From NCBI GenBank assembly GCA_035551475.1, contig DASZMX010000043.1:1-64000 (forward strand): a DNA stretch of 64,000 bases, given 5' to 3'. Shown in pieces: positions 1 through 8,489 of this stretch. Position 1 is the first letter of the stretch. Every line of letters begins with the position of its first letter. Made by a program: the position numbers and the translations under genes. The notes under the pieces are model-generated. The model saw only the letters and a program-made list of their open reading frames with translations, made no database searches and was not told the DNA's origin. This DNA is from DASZMX01 sp035551475. GTDB taxonomy: Bacteria > Verrucomicrobiota > Verrucomicrobiia > Limisphaerales > Palsa-1400.

Positions 1-28
1 GCGTTTACCTTAATCAGTCTCAGGGCTT

Positions 29-95
29 ATGGGATGAGTTAATACCCATCCGACGAGTCTCACAATCAGGGATCGTGGTAATTCCCTTCAGGGAA
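29..95. promoter_or_regulatory. Inverted repeats upstream of the restriction-modification genes
   Basis: Two short inverted repeats lie before the methyltransferase start at 179. One has arms ATGGG (29-33) and CCCAT (45-49). The other is TTCCCT (82-87), a two-base gap, then AGGGAA (90-95). The heptamer AGTCTCA also occurs twice, near 16 and 56. Such dyads could be operators for autoregulation of a restriction-modification system, but no controller gene is visible and the window edge cuts off the upstream context. Confidence 0.25.
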
Positions 96-178
96 AACGC
101 TGAACCGCCATCAGGGGCAAAAAAGGAATGGGCGCCGACGGCGGAGATGAGGTTGACTTTGTCTTCGAATCTCTGAAC

Positions 179-1183
179 ATGGCGCAGACAGATATGCCGA
201 TGCCCACCACGACCGAATTTATTCATGGCGATTGTCGCGAGGCGCTGAAGCGGTATGAGGCCGGGACATTTGATTTGATCGTCACCTCACCCCCGTATGC
301 CGACCAGCGCCACAAGACTTATGGCGGCATCAAGCCTGATGAATATGCCGAGTGGTTTCTGGCTCGCAGCGAGCAATTTTTGCGAGTGCTGAAACCGACC
401 GGGAGCTTCGTGCTAAACATTAAAGAAAAGGCGGAAAATGGCGAGCGGCATGTTTACGTTTTGGAGCTGATTCTGGCTTTGCGGCAGCAGGGATGGTTGT
501 GGACGGAAGAGTACATCTGGCACAAACGCAACTGTCATCCGGGCAAATGGCCTAATCGTTTTCGGGATTCCTGGGAGCGGTGTTTGCATTTCACCAAGGG
601 GCGTAAATTCAAAATGTTCCAGGACGCCGTGATGGTGCCGATGGGCGATTGGGCGAAAACGCGATTGAAGAAACTCGGTAAGAACGACGTGGTGCGCTTT
701 GATTCCAAGGTGGAATCGGGGTTTGGCAAAAATATCGCAAACTGGGTGGGTCGGGACATGGCGTACCCTTCCAACGTGCTGCACTTTGCCACGGAATGCG
801 GCAACAAACAGCATTCGGCCGCGTTTCCCAAGGCTTTGCCGGAATGGTTCATTCGGTTGTTTACGGCTCCTGGCGATTGGGTTCTTGATCCATTTGCCGG
901 CTCGGGCACAACCAATATTGCGGCCTTTGAACTGGGCCGAAACTCGGTCGGAATTGACCGGCACGCCGATTACGTTGCTTTGGCAAAAGCTTATTTGCAG
1001 GAAACTGAACACGCGCAAAATGGCCACCATAACCCAAAGAGAACTAACGGCGTACGTCACCCGGCATATCCCAGACTTTCATCGGGCGAAACTGGAAAGC
1101 CTCACCAAACTGCAATTGCTCAAGCTCCTATCGAGGAAGAACCCTTATTTGCTCAAAGCAAAAGGGCTCGCCACGCCTCGTGA
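179..1183 (+). CDS. Type II DNA methyltransferase, beta-class (permuted motif order)
   Basis: This is a site-specific DNA methyltransferase that would protect host DNA from the nuclease encoded next to it. The catalytic motif TSPPY is at residues 36-40 and the AdoMet-binding motif DPFAGSGT at 237-244, so motif IV precedes motif I as in beta-class N4-cytosine/N6-adenine enzymes. A serine before PPY is commoner in N4-cytosine enzymes, but the target base cannot be fixed from this. I chose ATG 179 over the in-frame ATG at 128 because recognisable homology begins just after it; 128 has a better AAGG-type ribosome site and remains possible. The recognisable domain ends near residue 278. The last 54 residues are encoded in the overlap with the downstream nuclease gene and look like non-homologous extension. 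Confidence 0.9.
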   Translation: MAQTDMPMPTTTEFIHGDCREALKRYEAGTFDLIVTSPPYADQRHKTYGGIKPDEYAEWFLARSEQFLRVLKPTGSFVLNIKEKAENGERHVYVLELILALRQQGWLWTEEYIWHKRNCHPGKWPNRFRDSWERCLHFTKGRKFKMFQDAVMVPMGDWAKTRLKKLGKNDVVRFDSKVESGFGKNIANWVGRDMAYPSNVLHFATECGNKQHSAAFPKALPEWFIRLFTAPGDWVLDPFAGSGTTNIAAFELGRNSVGIDRHADYVALAKAYLQETEHAQNGHHNPKRTNGVRHPAYPRLSSGETGKPHQTAIAQAPIEEEPLFAQSKRARHAS

Positions 1184-1763
1184 CTTAGTCAAAACGATTT
1201 TGGACGCTTTCCTTTCCTCTCAAGAGGAAACCATGTTGGGAGGATTTCTCGAGGGTTTGGCGGTCTTCACCGCCGCGAAAGCATTTGGCGCTCATGGCAA
1301 GTCTTCCACGACGGGCTTGGACATTGAATTGGATAAAGACGGCGTGCGGTATTTTGTCGCAGTCAAATCCGGCCCCTCTTGGGGAAACAGCAGTCAGATC
1401 GCCAAGATGCAGTCGGATTTTAAAACGGCTGCCAAGGTGTATCGTCAAAATGCCAATGCCCTTCCGGTCCGCTGCGTCAATGGTTGCTGCTATGGAAAGC
1501 AATCGCGGAAAAGTGAGGATAAGAGCGATTATCTAAAGCTCTGCGGACAACGCTTTTGGGAATTTATTTCTGGGGACGCCGAATTTTACATCAAAATCGT
1601 CGAACCGATTGGGCACCAGGCCAAGGAGCGTAATGCGGAGTTTTTAGCGGAATACGAGCTAGTCGTGGACGCGTTCACGGACTTGTTTCGGGAAAATTTC
1701 TGCGATGCAAAAAACCTTATCCAATGGGATACGCTGGTGAAGCATTCGAGTCAGGCGGGTTAA
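1020..1763 (+). CDS. Type II restriction endonuclease, PmeII-like family
   Basis: A 247-residue protein resembling nucleases annotated as the PmeII family, recalled from its conserved blocks: RKNPYLLKAKG (39-49), SSQEETMLGGFLEGLAVF (66-83), VRYFVAVKSGPSWGNSSQ (109-126), VNGCCYG and LKLCGQRFWEFISGD. The likely PD-(D/E)XK-type centre uses Asp101 and Lys116. The position two before the lysine is Ala instead of Glu/Asp, so another acid such as Glu79 may bind metal. The start ATG 1020 lies inside the methyltransferase gene in another frame, giving a 164-base overlap. Homology to the family begins within the first residues, which supports that start. Its stop overlaps the stop of the convergent protease gene. 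Family name and pairing are fairly secure; the recognition site is unknown. Confidence 0.78.
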   Translation: MATITQRELTAYVTRHIPDFHRAKLESLTKLQLLKLLSRKNPYLLKAKGLATPRDLVKTILDAFLSSQEETMLGGFLEGLAVFTAAKAFGAHGKSSTTGLDIELDKDGVRYFVAVKSGPSWGNSSQIAKMQSDFKTAAKVYRQNANALPVRCVNGCCYGKQSRKSEDKSDYLKLCGQRFWEFISGDAEFYIKIVEPIGHQAKERNAEFLAEYELVVDAFTDLFRENFCDAKNLIQWDTLVKHSSQAG

Positions 1764-3124
1764 TGAAGAGCCGGCGGCGGGTGGAGGGTGATCCACTGGT
1801 TGGCGAGGGGAATGAGGGAGGTGTGGGATTGGCTGTAGAGTTGGTTATAATTCTGGGTGATCATGCCGGTGACGATGGCGGTGGCGGTGGAGGTGCCTTG
1901 GGGAACCCAGATGCTGCCGTTCCATGGAATGTAGCTGGTGCCGGGGGCGCTGGTTTTGACGCCGGGAAAGTTGTCGGCGTAAGAGGCAAGCTGGCCGTTG
2001 GCTCCCAGCGCGGTGACGGAGAGGACATCGTTGTAGGCGGCCGGATACGTCAAGGAGCCGCCGGGCGTGTTGCCTGAGGCGGCCACGAACAGAATTCCCT
2101 TTTGCGAGGCGGCGTCGATCACGCTGTGAAGCATGTCGCTGTCGCCGGTGCCGCCCAGGCTCATGCTGATGGGGTTGGCTCCCATATTCGCCGCGGTGAC
2201 AACGCCGTTGATCAATTCAAACGTGGTGGTTTGCTCGCCGTTCTTATAGATGACTATCGGTTGAATCATGCTGGGGTTGTCCGACATGGCCTGCACCATC
2301 GTTTCCAGCATGGCGGTGCCGTGGGTGGGTTCGGTGGTGGGAATGTCCGGTTGTCCCACGACGCTGATCGGGTTCAGCATGTATTTCTCGTAACCCGGCT
2401 GAGGCTGGATGGCGGTGTCGATCAAGCCCACGACCAAGCCGCCTTGCGCGGGTGTCTTGGGGTCGATCATCGCCGCGGGATTCGGCGTGGCCATGCCGTT
2501 GGGAACGGTTCCGGGCGCGAATTGCGACGGGTTCGGCGGATCGACGGAGTAATTATGCCCCACGGCGGCGACGGCGTCATTGCCGGAGAGCGCTTGCAAC
2601 GCGGCATTGGCGGCGGCTTCGTCTTCGAATTGCAGACGGTAGAGGCCGATTTTGTCGGAACGCCCCACGATTTTGGCGTGAAGTTGTTTGGCGAGTTCCT
2701 CAATCGTGATGGGCGAATTGGCTTTTAATTTCACCAACAGCTCGTTGCGGATCAGGTAGTCCTTGAAAAAATTGGTGACAGGATGCGTGGCGGCGGCCAC
2801 GACGGTTTGGAAGACGAGCAGCCGGGTGACGCCGTTGGTGATTTCCCTGGCATAATTAAATTTGCCGAGCAGCCGGTGCAGGGCCTCCTCCTCCGGTTCA
2901 CCGGTGAATTTGATGGAGATGACGGCGCCGTTGACCGGCTCGTAATAGATTTTCCAGCCGGTGGCCGAGGCGAGTTTTTGCAGGAATTGGGGGAGCGGAC
3001 AGTTGTTGATGTCCGCATCCACGCGGTTGGGTTGCCACGCCAGTGTATCCGCGCCGTGAGCGCATGGCACGGCCAGGGCGATCCACGCGCCCAGCAGCCA
3101 AAACCAGCGGAGTAAACTTCTCAC
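1760..3124 (-). CDS. Secreted subtilisin-like (S8) protease with STN-like N-terminal domain and prodomain
   Basis: An exported serine protease of 454 residues. After a signal peptide (about 1-25) comes a segment (about 33-105) resembling the STN short domain of secretins and TonB receptors, then a fervidolysin-type propeptide (about 120-195), then the S8 domain. The catalytic set is intact: Asp236 (GLIDTA), His268 (THGTA), oxyanion Asn352 (AASGN) and Ser412 (GTSTATA). The start is GTG 3124, which puts a signal peptide at the N terminus and leaves 26 bases after the upstream gene. An ATG further upstream would make the gene run into its neighbour and would bury the signal peptide. It follows another S8 protease on the same strand and is probably cotranscribed. 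An STN-like domain on a protease is unusual. Confidence 0.85.
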   Translation of the reverse strand: MRSLLRWFWLLGAWIALAVPCAHGADTLAWQPNRVDADINNCPLPQFLQKLASATGWKIYYEPVNGAVISIKFTGEPEEEALHRLLGKFNYAREITNGVTRLLVFQTVVAAATHPVTNFFKDYLIRNELLVKLKANSPITIEELAKQLHAKIVGRSDKIGLYRLQFEDEAAANAALQALSGNDAVAAVGHNYSVDPPNPSQFAPGTVPNGMATPNPAAMIDPKTPAQGGLVVGLIDTAIQPQPGYEKYMLNPISVVGQPDIPTTEPTHGTAMLETMVQAMSDNPSMIQPIVIYKNGEQTTTFELINGVVTAANMGANPISMSLGGTGDSDMLHSVIDAASQKGILFVAASGNTPGGSLTYPAAYNDVLSVTALGANGQLASYADNFPGVKTSAPGTSYIPWNGSIWVPQGTSTATAIVTGMITQNYNQLYSQSHTSLIPLANQWITLHPPPALH

Positions 3125-3150
3125 CTTGACGCAATTTAAACCGGGGCGCC

Positions 3151-4659
3151 TCAGCGAAGCAACCGATAAAAGGCCGGGCTGGCGTTGGTTGTCAAGTTGA
3201 CTGTGACCAATCCGTTGGCGAGCCATTGCCAATTGGTGACGGCGGTCCAGGCGATCGGTGGACTAAAGCTGGCGGTTTGCTGCAGGGTGTAAATCGTGGG
3301 AGTGGCCGGCCACGACAAGGTCAGGTTCGTGCCCGAACGCTGCAACGAGAGCGTCAGCGGCGCGATCGGGAAAAATTGGTAGGCCAGCGCGGCGGCGTCA
3401 GAAACGGGCGTGAGGTTGGCCGCGCGGGCCATCTGCAAATCGTAACGGCCCGAGGCCAGCCGCGGAACGTAAAGGTGCTGCACATTGTCCACCGCACTGG
3501 CGCTTTGGGCGACCAGGGCGGCTGTGTCCACATTGTAGAGGCTTAAGGTCAGGGCATTGATGCCGGAAGCGGCGAGGGCGCGCTGCCAAACCAGCGTGGC
3601 GGTGAAGGTGAACCCGTCGCCATTCGTGACGCCGAAACAGTAATGATTGACAGTCGGCGAGAATGAACTGCTGCCGATGGTTTCATAATCCCAACCGGCT
3701 GGCGCCGCGATGGGATTGGCGTAGAGCGGTGTGGCCGCGCTGTTGTTGGCGCTGAAGGCATGGGCGCCGCCGGCCAATTGCGTGTAGGAATAATATATGT
3801 TCAGCAGGCCCGCGCCGTAGAGCGGATCCAAAGGCGCGGGCGCCGGGTGCGCCCAATTAAAAGGCTTGATGGCGCCATTCACGAGAAGGGCTTTGATGGT
3901 GCGGGCGTTTTGGGCGGACGCATTGGCGCCGGCAGCTTGCAATAGGACGGCGGCGGAGCCCGAGACGTAAGGCGTCGAAAAACTCGTGGCCAGCGAAGGC
4001 GCAATGAGATCGGGTTTGGAGCGGCCATTGTCCGTGGTGGGCCCGACCGAACTGGAGGCGCCAACGCCATAACAGCCCACAGCAATCACGTTATAGGCCG
4101 AGCTGGGAGGATAAACATCGCCGCCATTGCCCACCGCGGAGCAGATAATCGTGCCATGCGTGGCGACGTAATCATCGTAGGAGCTGTTCAAGGAATCCTG
4201 ATCGGCCAGGCTGAAGTCCACAAAACTTTGATTGACAACCGTGTCCGGGATGGCCAGGTTGGGGTCGATCACAGTTTCGATGAAGTAATCGGCATCGTAA
4301 TTGTCGACATGCGAAACGCCGGGCGCCACGCCCGCTCCCGGGGCGAAAAAGTTTAATGCCACGCCATCCGCATGGTCGGATACAGTCCCCACGTCGTTCG
4401 GATAAGTGGAGGCCGTGCCGTTGGAGGAAATCCACGTGAACAAGGAAACCGGCTCACTGATGGCGGCGGGGTTGATTTCAAAGCTGGGCGTGCCATTGCC
4501 CGATTCGGCTTGAGCCACCCGGATGCCGGCGCCTGTCAGGCCCGGTTGATTGGTCAGGAGACGGGTGAGGCCGATCGTGTCCAGATCGGTGGCGCGGGCC
4601 AGGCCGGCGGCGCAGAGCAGCGCGCCGAGCGCCCAGGCGGTGGCGGTTTGGTTTTTCAT
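3151..4659 (-). CDS. Secreted S8 family serine peptidase with C-terminal FYR module
   Basis: A 502-residue exported protein: signal peptide (1-23), subtilisin-like domain (about 30-290), jelly-roll-like region (about 315-425), then a C-terminal module ending in AFYRLLR. The triad positions align as Glu52 (VAQAESG) in place of the usual Asp, His96 (DHADGVA), Asn178 (SAVGNGG) and Ser226 (TSFSTPY). Glu for Asp and the lack of a classic HGTH block mean activity may be altered. The C-terminal 65-70 residues match the end module of four other secreted proteins in this window. It is first in a two-gene minus-strand unit with the STN-bearing S8 protease. Confidence 0.85.
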   Translation of the reverse strand: MKNQTATAWALGALLCAAGLARATDLDTIGLTRLLTNQPGLTGAGIRVAQAESGNGTPSFEINPAAISEPVSLFTWISSNGTASTYPNDVGTVSDHADGVALNFFAPGAGVAPGVSHVDNYDADYFIETVIDPNLAIPDTVVNQSFVDFSLADQDSLNSSYDDYVATHGTIICSAVGNGGDVYPPSSAYNVIAVGCYGVGASSSVGPTTDNGRSKPDLIAPSLATSFSTPYVSGSAAVLLQAAGANASAQNARTIKALLVNGAIKPFNWAHPAPAPLDPLYGAGLLNIYYSYTQLAGGAHAFSANNSAATPLYANPIAAPAGWDYETIGSSSFSPTVNHYCFGVTNGDGFTFTATLVWQRALAASGINALTLSLYNVDTAALVAQSASAVDNVQHLYVPRLASGRYDLQMARAANLTPVSDAAALAYQFFPIAPLTLSLQRSGTNLTLSWPATPTIYTLQQTASFSPPIAWTAVTNWQWLANGLVTVNLTTNASPAFYRLLR

Positions 4660-4749
4660 AACGGAAGCAGCGCGTTAAGATGGATGCGCTCGCCGGTTCG
4701 CGCAACTGATTCGTTGATTTTGCCCCGGCAGGTCTGCCATCCTCGCCGC

Positions 4750-5274
4750 ATGAAATCTTTTGTGGCGATGATGCTGGCCGCGGCGGTTTTTTTGGGCGGT
4801 TGCGCCAAGCGCCCGGCGCCCGCGACTGGACCCGAGGAGACGCACGGCGAGTTCCTGGTGCCCACCGTCGCGCAGGGCAAATTACCGACCATCAAGCTGT
4901 GGCTGGGGTCGGAGGAATTGGACACGGAAGTGGCGCTGACGACCATGCAGCAGGCCACGGGCATGATGTTTCGCACGAATATGCCGGAGAATACGGCCAT
5001 GTTATTTGTCCGCCCGCAGCCGGAACAATCATCGTTTTGGATGACCAATTGCCCCTTGCCGTTGGAAGCCGCCTACATCGATCCCGAAGGCTCAATCCTG
5101 GAATTGCACGAGCTGAAAGCCAACGATCCCACCGCCGTCGTGGCGCAATCCCATAACGTGCAATATGTGCTGGAGGCGAACAGCGGGTGGTTCGAGCGCC
5201 ACCACATCCCCGCCGGCACGCTTATCACCACGGAGCACGGCAGTTTGCCGGAAATCTTTTTGCGGCGGCGTTAA
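4750..5274 (+). CDS. DUF192 family lipoprotein
   Basis: A 174-residue lipoprotein. The signal peptide ends in the lipobox LGGC (about 15-18). The rest matches DUF192: a conserved AT-GMMFR stretch, the FWMTNCPLPLEAAYID core and VLEANSGWFE near the end. The function of the family is not established. It begins a tight plus-strand run, with only 4 bases before hemL. ATG 4750 is chosen because it gives a full lipoprotein signal; upstream in-frame sequence overlaps the divergent protease promoter. Confidence 0.88.
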   Translation: MKSFVAMMLAAAVFLGGCAKRPAPATGPEETHGEFLVPTVAQGKLPTIKLWLGSEELDTEVALTTMQQATGMMFRTNMPENTAMLFVRPQPEQSSFWMTNCPLPLEAAYIDPEGSILELHELKANDPTAVVAQSHNVQYVLEANSGWFERHHIPAGTLITTEHGSLPEIFLRRR

Positions 5275-5278
5275 GCTT

Positions 5279-6565
5279 GTGAAAAAACGGCCCTTATCGG
5301 CGGAGCTTTTCGCGGAGGCATTGCGCTACATTCCCGGCGGCGTGAATTCCCCCGTGCGCGCTTTTCGCGCGGTGGGCGGCGCGCCGTTTTTCGTCAACCG
5401 GGCGCACGGCGCGCAGGTGTTTGACATCGATGGCAACGCCTACATCGATTACGTCGGCTCATGGGGCCCGGCCATTCTGGGGCATGCGCCGGAAGGAGTG
5501 ACCCGGGCGGTGCAGGAATTCGCGGCCTTGGGCACAAGCTTCGGCATTCCCAACCCGCTGGAAGTGAAAATGGCGCGGCAGGTGTGCGCCGCCGCGCCGA
5601 GCGTGGAAAAAGTGCGGATGTGCAATTCCGGGACCGAGGCGTGCATGTCCGCCGTGCGGCTGGCGCGGGGTTTCACGCGGCGGAATAAAATCATCAAATT
5701 CGACGGCTGCTATCACGGGCACGCCGATTCCATGCTGGTGAAGGCCGGTTCGGGCGCGTTGACGTTCGGCCATCCCGACAGCGCGGGAGTGCCGGCGTCG
5801 TTCACGGAACACACGATTGTCGTGCCCTACAATGATGTGGAGGGCGTGAGAGCGGCCTTCGCCGCCAACGCGGGAGACGTGGCGGGCTTGATCGTGGAGC
5901 CGGTGCCGGGAAATGCGGGATTGTATCTGCCGCGTCCCGGCTTTCTGGAGTTTTTGCGGACGATCACGGCGGAGCAGGGCGCGCTTTTAATATTTGACGA
6001 AGTGATGACGGGCTTTCGCCTGGCGCCCGGCGGGGCGCAGGAGCGATTCGGCATTCGGCCTGATTTAAGTTGCTTCGGCAAAATCATCGGGGGCGGTTTG
6101 CCGGTGGGGGCATTTGGCGGGCGCGCGGACGTGATGGATTGCCTCGCGCCGCTGGGCCCCGTTTACCAGGCGGGGACGCTGAGCGGCAATCCGCTGGCGA
6201 TGGCGGCGGGGCTCGCCGTCCTGCAAGAATTGGCGTCCGGCGAGATTTATAAAAAACTGGAGGAAGCCGGGGCGGAATTGGAAAAGGGGATGAAGGCCGC
6301 GGCGGCGGCGGCGCGCATCCCGGTGCAATTCAACCGCATCGGCTCCATGTTCTGCGCCTATTTCACCGCGCAACCGGTGCATAATCTGAGCGACGCCATG
6401 AGTTGCGACCGGGAGCGCTTCGCGAAATATTTTCATGGCATGCTCGAAGGCGGCGTGTATCTGGCGCCCTCGCAATTCGAGGCGGGATTTATTTCGGCGG
6501 CGCATTCGCCCGACGACATTGCGCGCACGGTGGAGACAGCCGCCCGCGTGCTGCGCAGCCTGTAA
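5279..6565 (+). CDS. hemL: Glutamate-1-semialdehyde 2,1-aminomutase
   Basis: A PLP enzyme that converts glutamate-1-semialdehyde to 5-aminolevulinate in C5 tetrapyrrole biosynthesis. At 428 residues it has the usual length for HemL. Diagnostic blocks are PGGVNSPVRAF (19-29), NSGTEA (116-121), the FDEVMTGFR block (about 239-247) and the PLP lysine Lys268 in FGKIIGGGLPVGA. The start is GTG 5279, four bases after the DUF192 gene. Initiation further upstream would run antiparallel to no known HemL sequence and overlap that gene. Confidence 0.96.
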   Translation: MKKRPLSAELFAEALRYIPGGVNSPVRAFRAVGGAPFFVNRAHGAQVFDIDGNAYIDYVGSWGPAILGHAPEGVTRAVQEFAALGTSFGIPNPLEVKMARQVCAAAPSVEKVRMCNSGTEACMSAVRLARGFTRRNKIIKFDGCYHGHADSMLVKAGSGALTFGHPDSAGVPASFTEHTIVVPYNDVEGVRAAFAANAGDVAGLIVEPVPGNAGLYLPRPGFLEFLRTITAEQGALLIFDEVMTGFRLAPGGAQERFGIRPDLSCFGKIIGGGLPVGAFGGRADVMDCLAPLGPVYQAGTLSGNPLAMAAGLAVLQELASGEIYKKLEEAGAELEKGMKAAAAAARIPVQFNRIGSMFCAYFTAQPVHNLSDAMSCDRERFAKYFHGMLEGGVYLAPSQFEAGFISAAHSPDDIARTVETAARVLRSL

Positions 6566-6616
6566 AGCGCGCGGTCGATTCTTGCATTAGGGGGAACAGT
6601 GGCGTTAGGTTCCGGG

Positions 6617-6841
6617 ATGAACGCTGATGCCTTGCGCGGTTTGGTGAACCACGATCCTTTCCAGCCGTTTACGCTGCGCTTGAATGACGGACGAAAAATC
6701 CGCGTGCCGCATCGCAGTTTCATCACCATCTCCAAGGACGGACGCACTTTCACCACCTTCGGCGGCACGGGGTCGTGCGACACGATCGAAGTCATTCTGG
6801 TGGCGGGCTGTCAAGTGGACGACGGAACAACCATCAACTAA
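6617..6841 (+). CDS. Small conserved protein, 74 residues, unknown function
   Basis: A small soluble protein with a pattern seen in short uncharacterised proteins of Planctomycetes and Verrucomicrobia: NHDPFQPFTLRLNDGR (about 11-26), then IRVPHRSFITIS and a short beta-rich tail. I do not know a function. It lies between hemL and ruvX, two bases before ruvX, so it is probably translated with that run. ATG 6617 is preferred to GTG 6599 because the familiar sequence starts there. Confidence 0.7.
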   Translation: MNADALRGLVNHDPFQPFTLRLNDGRKIRVPHRSFITISKDGRTFTTFGGTGSCDTIEVILVAGCQVDDGTTIN

Positions 6842-6843
6842 AC

Positions 6844-7272
6844 ATGCGCGTCCTGGGAATTGATCACGGCTCCAAGCGCATTGGCCTGGCCCTCAGCGAT
6901 GAGACGGCCACCATTGCGCATCCGCTCGAATTTATTGCGGCCGAACCGGCGGCCAAGGCGCTCGAACGATTGGCCGAAATTGTCCGCGAGCGCGCCGTGG
7001 GAAAAATCGTGGTCGGCATGCCGCGCAACATGAACGGAACCTACGGGCCGGCGGCGGAGAAAGTGCGGGAATTCATCGCCGCCCTCCAGCAAGGCGTGGC
7101 CGCGCCCATCAAAGCGTGGGACGAGCGCCTGACCTCCACGCAGGCCAACCGGTTTTTGATCGCTTCCGGGATGAGCCGGGAAAAGCGCAAGACGAAGGTG
7201 GACCAAACGGCGGCGGCGATTTTATTGCAGAGTTTTCTTGACAGTGAAAATCAAGCTCACGATCGCCTATGA
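6844..7272 (+). CDS. ruvX: Putative pre-16S rRNA nuclease / Holliday junction resolvase-like RuvX (YqgF)
   Basis: A 142-residue RNase H-fold protein. It carries the YqgF signature: GIDHGSKRIGLALSD near the N terminus (metal-binding Asp7), IVVGMPRNMNGTYGP in the middle, and WDERLTS plus KVDQTAAAILLQSFL at the end. The family processes the 16S rRNA 5' end. Its 3' end overlaps the truA start by 29 bases, suggesting coupled translation. Confidence 0.93.
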   Translation: MRVLGIDHGSKRIGLALSDETATIAHPLEFIAAEPAAKALERLAEIVRERAVGKIVVGMPRNMNGTYGPAAEKVREFIAALQQGVAAPIKAWDERLTSTQANRFLIASGMSREKRKTKVDQTAAAILLQSFLDSENQAHDRL

Positions 7273-7987
7273 CGGGGCCGGCTACGCCGGCTGGCAGGTG
7301 CAGAAGATCGGGCTGGGCGTGCAGCAGGTGATCGAGGAGGCTCTGGCCAAAATTCTTCCCGGCGCCGGGCGCCTGCGCAGTTCCAGCCGCACCGACACCG
7401 GCGTGCATGCGCTGGGCATGGTGGCGGACGTGGAGGTTCCCGACCGCACACCGCCGATGCCGCCGCGCAAGCTGGCGCTCGCCCTCAACGCGCATTTGCC
7501 CCCGGACATCCGCATCATGGCCGCCGCGCGGGTGCGGCCGGAATTCGACGCCCGGTTTCAGGCCAAGGGCAAGCAGTACCGTTATTTTATCTGGAATGGC
7601 CCCGCGATGAATCCCTTGTGCCGGCACACGGCCTGGCATGTGGCGCGGCCGCTGGATGTGGCGGCGATGCGCGCCGCGGCGCGCCTGTTTTTGGGGCGGC
7701 ATGATTTCAAATCGCTGGCGGCCACGCGGGAATACGAGATGAAATCCACCGTGCGCACGGTGCGGCGGTGCGACATCAAAAAAAATGGGGCCGCGCTCAC
7801 GGTCATCATCGAAGGGGACGGCTTCCTCTACAAAATGTGCCGGGGGATGGTGGGAACGCTGGCGCAAATCGGCCAGGGCAAAATTGCGGCGGCGGAGGTC
7901 AAAAGCATTCTGGCGCAGAAAGACCGCCGCGCCGCCGGGATGACGGCGCCTGCTCACGGCTTGACGCTGTGGAAGGTGTTCTATTGA
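7244..7987 (+). CDS. truA: tRNA pseudouridine(38-40) synthase TruA
   Basis: Isomerises uridines at positions 38-40 of the tRNA anticodon stem-loop. The catalytic aspartate is Asp51 in SSRTDTGVHA. The N-terminal AYDGAGYAGWQ and the FLYKMCRGMVGTLAQIGQG block near the C terminus are typical. The length of 247 residues is normal. GTG 7244 is chosen; TTG 7238 two codons earlier is an alternative. The gene overlaps ruvX and is followed after one base by trmL, making a tRNA/rRNA-processing cassette. Confidence 0.95.
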   Translation: MKIKLTIAYDGAGYAGWQVQKIGLGVQQVIEEALAKILPGAGRLRSSSRTDTGVHALGMVADVEVPDRTPPMPPRKLALALNAHLPPDIRIMAAARVRPEFDARFQAKGKQYRYFIWNGPAMNPLCRHTAWHVARPLDVAAMRAAARLFLGRHDFKSLAATREYEMKSTVRTVRRCDIKKNGAALTVIIEGDGFLYKMCRGMVGTLAQIGQGKIAAAEVKSILAQKDRRAAGMTAPAHGLTLWKVFY

Positions 7988-7988
7988 C

Positions 7989-8456
7989 ATGAATGTCGTG
8001 CTGGTCGAGCCGGAGATTCCGCCCAACACCGGGAACGTCGCGCGTTTGTGCGCCGCCACCGGCGCGAAGCTGCATTTGATCGAGCCCCTCGGCTTCAAGT
8101 TGGATGACGCGCAATTGAAGCGGGCGGGCCTGGATTATTGGCGGCATCTGGCATGGCAGCGCTGGGCGAACTGGGGCGTTTTCCAGCAGGGCCTGCCGCC
8201 TGGCGCGCGGCTCTGGCTGATCGAATCGCGCGGGCCGCGCTCGTACACCGAGGCGGCTTACGGCCCGGACGATTACCTGGTGTTTGGGCGCGAAACGGCC
8301 GGCCTTCCTCCCGCGCTGGTGGAGCGGCATGCCGCCACCTGGCTGCGCATCCCAATGTTCCACGGAGAAGTGCGGTCGTTGAATTTATCCAATTGCGTGG
8401 CCCTCGTGTTGTATGAGGCTCTTCGTCAACAAGGTTTTCCCGGCGAAATTCATTGA
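7989..8456 (+). CDS. trmL: tRNA (cytidine(34)-2'-O)-methyltransferase TrmL
   Basis: A minimal SPOUT (trefoil-knot) methyltransferase of 155 residues that 2'-O-methylates the wobble nucleotide of certain leucine tRNAs. Supporting sequence is EPEIPPNTGNVARLCAATG at the N terminus, LDYW in the middle, FGRETAGLP (motif 2) and the C-terminal knot motif around IPM-GEVRSLNLSNCVALVLYE. ATG 7989 follows the truA stop by one base. It is the last protein gene of the hemL-trmL run. Confidence 0.94.
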   Translation: MNVVLVEPEIPPNTGNVARLCAATGAKLHLIEPLGFKLDDAQLKRAGLDYWRHLAWQRWANWGVFQQGLPPGARLWLIESRGPRSYTEAAYGPDDYLVFGRETAGLPPALVERHAATWLRIPMFHGEVRSLNLSNCVALVLYEALRQQGFPGEIH

Positions 8457-8489
8457 AGTTTCAAGGGCGAACTTTAAACTTTTTCCCAC

